NCBI RefSeq assembly: GCF_051014685.1
Contig: NW_027478389.1
Span: forward strand, 1,116,001-1,180,000
Origin: Ptiloglossa arizonensis
Lineage: Eukaryota > Arthropoda > Insecta > Hymenoptera > Colletidae
Direction of reading: 5' to 3'
Length of the DNA stretch: 64,000 nt
Shown here: positions 63,601 to 64,000 of the stretch, one piece after another
Position numbering within the stretch: position 1 is the stretch's first letter
Layout: every line of letters starts with the position of its first letter
Notes under the pieces: generated by a model
Seen by the model: the letters and a program-made list of their open reading frames with translations, nothing else
Told to the model about the DNA's origin: nothing
Database searches by the model: none
Translations under genes and position numbers: made by a program

Positions 63601-64000
63601 AGAGTTTCTACTTTCAGATGCAACAGGAATTTTTCGAGTTCGTCGATCCGTTCGCCAGATATGGGAGTTTGAAGTTAAGGAATGGTTGAGAAACCATCAA
63701 AATTTTCGCAAGTCTGTCACTCGAAACCAATAACTACAAAGGCTTAGGGGAAAAATACACATACCGTTGTAATCGGGCGAGTTTCTACTTTCAGATGCAA
63801 CAGGAACTTCTCGAGTTGGTCAGTCCGTTCGTGAGATATGGGAGTTTGAAGTTAAGGAATGGTTGATAAGCCATAAAAATGTTCGCAAGTCTGATTCTCG
63901 AAACCAATAACTACAAAGGCTTAGGGGAAAAATACACATCCCGTTGTAATCGGGCGAGCTGCTGCTTTCAGATGCAACAGGAATTTCTCGAGTTCGTTAA

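Larger units (their letters stand above)
1..64000 (+). repeat. 177-bp tandem satellite array filling the window
   Basis: Every line of the window can be aligned to one monomer of about 177 bp, repeated head to tail about 360 times. Landmarks that recur in nearly every monomer are CTCGAG, GGCCTAGG, AATCGGGCGAG, the dyad ATGGTT-GAGA-AACCAT and TTCGCGAGATATGG. No monomer was seen in the opposite orientation and no unrelated insertion was found. Monomer length near one nucleosome and HOR organisation are typical of centromeric or pericentromeric satellites in plants and animals; the centromeric assignment is inference. I do not recognise the family. Single-monomer divergence is mostly substitutions, with a few 1-7 bp deletions. 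The array continues past both window ends. Confidence 0.98.
55861..64000 (+). repeat. Block I, divergent monomer subfamily
   Basis: From about 55860 to the window end the monomers carry a set of variants that is rare or absent before: TTGATAAACCATC, TCTGACACTCG, AAAGGCTTAGGGG, AATCGGGAGAGTTTC, GAATTTTTCGAG, GTCGATCCGTTCGCCAGAT and GAACTTCTCGAGTTGG. About 46 monomers are present and the array continues past 64000. These are mixed with consensus-type monomers in a fixed order, which gives HOR structure. The change near 55860 is sharp. Confidence 0.88.

Noticed and set aside
1..64000. CRISPR-like regular repeats
   Set aside because: No unique spacers: repeats are contiguous 177-bp units, and the sequence is eukaryotic satellite.

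Overview
The whole window is satellite DNA. From base 1 to base 64000, apart from a 100-base run of N, it is one head-to-tail array of a monomer of about 177 bp (roughly 360 monomers). All recognisable monomers lie in the same orientation. I saw no gene, RNA gene, transposon, CRISPR array or unique sequence, and neither end of the array is reached. The ORFs of 60-100 codons that exist are periodic by-products of the repeat: 177 is 3 x 59, so a frame that loses its stop in one monomer stays open into the next. The organism is therefore a eukaryote, and the locus is most likely centromeric or pericentromeric heterochromatin. I do not recognise the monomer and cannot name the taxon. The consensus is about 41% GC and not depleted in CpG (10 seen, about 7.5 expected), which fits a lineage with little CpG methylation or an array renewed faster than it decays.

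The array is a patchwork of higher-order repeats (HORs) built from the same monomer. Layout: (A) 1-9120, a 29-monomer unit of 5130 bp, one full copy and one partial; (B) 9121-13554, irregular, with short recent duplications; (C) 13555-24917, a 33-monomer unit of 5838 bp that itself contains a 14-monomer duplication; it ends in an indel-rich stretch that looks like an unpolished contig end, then the N gap at 24918-25017; (D) 25018-29821, irregular, made of modules also found in E and F; (E) 29822 to about 37855, a 17-monomer unit of 2999 bp, two full copies and one partial; (F) 35911 to about 42880, a 4052-bp unit that is a hybrid of E and D modules; (G) about 43060-50540, a 13-monomer unit of 2299 bp in three copies; (H) about 50541-55860, irregular, carrying a module shared with C; (I) about 55861-64000, a divergent monomer subfamily with a 13-monomer (about 2301 bp) unit.

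Nothing acts together here in the sense of genes or pathways. The biology is in the repeat: near-identical HOR copies, length changes mostly in whole monomers, shuffled modules, a motif partly resembling the mammalian CENP-B box in the conserved part of the monomer, and a short hairpin-forming dyad beside an A4T4 tract. Copy borders are read by eye and are uncertain by tens of bases, because a crossover inside conserved sequence cannot be placed exactly.
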